Assembly: GCA_021795135.1 (NCBI GenBank)
Contig: JAJYPT010000090.1
Span: 1 to 7,059 of the forward strand
DNA: 7,059 nt
Source of the DNA: Actinomycetes bacterium
GTDB lineage: Bacteria > Actinomycetota > Acidimicrobiia > Acidimicrobiales > JAJYPT01
Direction: 5' to 3'
Each line of letters begins with the position of its first letter. Positions within the stretch are counted from its first letter, which is position 1. Under the pieces are notes generated by a model. The model was not told where the DNA came from and did no database searches. It saw only the letters and a program-made list of their open reading frames with translations. The position numbers and the translations under genes were made by a program. Below, piece after piece: positions 5,959-7,059 of this stretch.

Positions 5959-7059
5959 TCAAGGGTTGATTGGAACTTTCCAAATAAGTTCAGTTTTGTT
6001 TAAATTTGAATTTACTATAAGACTACCTTTCAACAAAGAGGCTCTTTTAGCTATGTTTTTCAAACCTAATCCAGTTTTTTTACCTAAAGATGATTGGTCA
6101 ATTCCAATTCCCGAATCTGTAACTATAAGACTTAGCTCTAAAGATGTTGCTTCTATTTTTACCTGACAAGAGTTAGCCTTAGAATGTTTTGCTATGTTAG
6201 TTAAAGATTCTCTCAAAACTCCCAGAAGTTCTTTTCCAAGAGATTCAGAAACATTGTGATCGATGGGACCTTCAAAACTAACTATAGGATCAAAGCCCAA
6301 TGTTGTTGAAAATTCATTTATTAGTTCTAAAATTCTACCCCTCAAACTTATTGGACTATTATAAGTCTCTAGCCCAAATATAGAAGTTCGTATTTGGCGA
6401 ATGGTTTCATCTAGTTCATCCACAGATGTTTGAAGCTTAGAGGCTATTTCTAGCTGTTCTATTTGGGGAATTATACTTTGAATATTTAATCCAGTTGCAA
6501 AAATTCTTTGGATTACAAGATCATGTAAATCCCTAGCTATGCGTTCTCTTTCGTCGGCTAAATCTAAGGTTTTAATTCTTTTCTGTAGCCGAGCATTTTC
6601 AATAGCTATTCCAGCCGCTATAGCTAAAGTTTTTATTAGTTCTTCATCTTGTTCGGAAAAACTTTGAGATCCATTTTTTTCTGTAAGGTATATATTTCCA
6701 AAAATATTTTGTTTTATCTTTATAGGAGCTCCTATAAAAGATTTCATTATAGGATGATGAGGTGGAAAACCACAACTAGAAGGATGGTCAGCTAAGTTAG
6801 ATAAGCGAATTACATGAGGCTCTTTTATAAGTAGACCCAAAATACCTTTCCCTTGGGGTAATGGTCCTATGAGTTTGGCTTCTTCTTCGGTTATTCCAAC
6901 ATAGATAAAATCACTAAGTCCTTTTCTTTCAGCATTGATTATTCCTAATGCTCCATATTTGCTGTTAGTCAAGCTGCAAGCTGTGCTTACAATTTTTTTA
7001 AGAATCACAGATAGGTTTACTTCTGAATCTATAACTAATACAGCTTCTAATATTGCTTG
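5959..7059 (-). CDS. devS: DosS/DosT-type GAF sensor histidine kinase, N-terminus cut by window edge
   Basis: The minus frame is open from the window edge to a TGA at 5961-5959, giving 366 visible residues. A GTG at 7008 lies inside the first helix of the GAF domain (AILEAVLVIDSEVNL precedes it), so it is not the start. The true start is beyond 7059. The GAF domain spans about visible residues 5-160 and closely resembles GAF A of mycobacterial DosS/DosT. H102 (second His of PHHP) matches haem ligand H149, Y124 (IYLTEK) matches Y171, and G39 (YGALG) lies where DosS has E87 and DosT has Gly. The kinase follows directly: HisKA_3 box RDLHD with phospho-His H179, N-box Asn 288, G1 DSGIGID from D315, G2 GLGL from 330. 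It likely autophosphorylates and signals to the regulator at 1191-1844, though the two genes are separated by the redox genes. Haem binding is inferred from aligned residues recalled from the family. A second sensor domain may lie further N-terminal. Confidence 0.93.
   Translation of the reverse strand, partial: QAILEAVLVIDSEVNLSVILKKIVSTACSLTNSKYGALGIINAERKGLSDFIYVGITEEEAKLIGPLPQGKGILGLLIKEPHVIRLSNLADHPSSCGFPPHHPIMKSFIGAPIKIKQNIFGNIYLTEKNGSQSFSEQDEELIKTLAIAAGIAIENARLQKRIKTLDLADERERIARDLHDLVIQRIFATGLNIQSIIPQIEQLEIASKLQTSVDELDETIRQIRTSIFGLETYNSPISLRGRILELINEFSTTLGFDPIVSFEGPIDHNVSESLGKELLGVLRESLTNIAKHSKANSCQVKIEATSLELSLIVTDSGIGIDQSSLGKKTGLGLKNIAKRASLLKGSLIVNSNLNKTELIWKVPINP

Noticed and set aside
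5966..6166. Plus-strand frame opposite the kinase ATP-binding domain
   Set aside because: It is a shadow of a conserved HATPase_c domain, without a start signal.
6265..6280. GGGACC-containing stretch inside the kinase gene as a further DosR site
   Set aside because: Only the half-site core fits, there is no matching right half, and it lies within coding sequence.
5959..7008. Kinase starting at the GTG at 7008
   Set aside because: The frame stays open to the window edge, and the 17 upstream residues continue the first GAF helix, so the gene is truncated by the window rather than starting here.
1..7059. tRNA, rRNA, CRISPR array, insertion sequence or attachment site
   Set aside because: No cloverleaf, regular repeat-spacer pattern, transposase or terminal repeats are seen on either strand.

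Overview
The window is AT-rich and densely coded. It carries six protein genes and no RNA genes, insertion sequences or CRISPR array. A response regulator and a histidine kinase, both close to mycobacterial DosR/DevR and DosS/DosT, point to a low-G+C member of the Actinobacteriota, perhaps a streamlined aquatic lineage such as Acidimicrobiia or Actinomarinales. The lineage is an inference from protein resemblance and base composition; no marker gene is present.

Layout. A MoxR-type AAA+ ATPase (1-1045, minus) runs off the left edge. A 145-bp divergent spacer separates it from a DosR-type regulator (1191-1844, plus). The regulator converges with a small SRPBCC-like protein (1854-2333, minus). 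Next comes a divergent control region of about 210 bp holding two DosR-box-like palindromes and several promoter-like elements. It faces a two-gene operon: a polytopic membrane protein with 4Fe-4S motifs (2543-4129) and a ferredoxin/GltD-like flavoprotein (4126-5865), overlapping by the ATGA of stop and start. A hairpin with an 18-bp perfect stem (5880-5924) closes this operon and also the convergent DosS/DosT-type kinase (5959-7059, minus), whose N-terminus lies beyond the right edge.

How the parts may work together (inference). The kinase has a GAF domain that keeps the His and Tyr of the DosS/DosT haem pocket, with Gly where DosS has Glu87 and DosT has Gly. It probably senses O2 or redox gases and phosphorylates the DosR-like regulator, whose recognition helix is almost identical to that of DosR. 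The regulator would then act at the boxes between the SRPBCC gene and the redox operon. The operon looks like an electron path from a reduced nucleotide or ferredoxin, through FAD and several 4Fe-4S centres, to a membrane partner and perhaps the quinone pool. I do not recognise it as a named system. A hypoxia-type two-component pair enclosing an uncharacterised membrane redox module is the most interesting aspect of the window.
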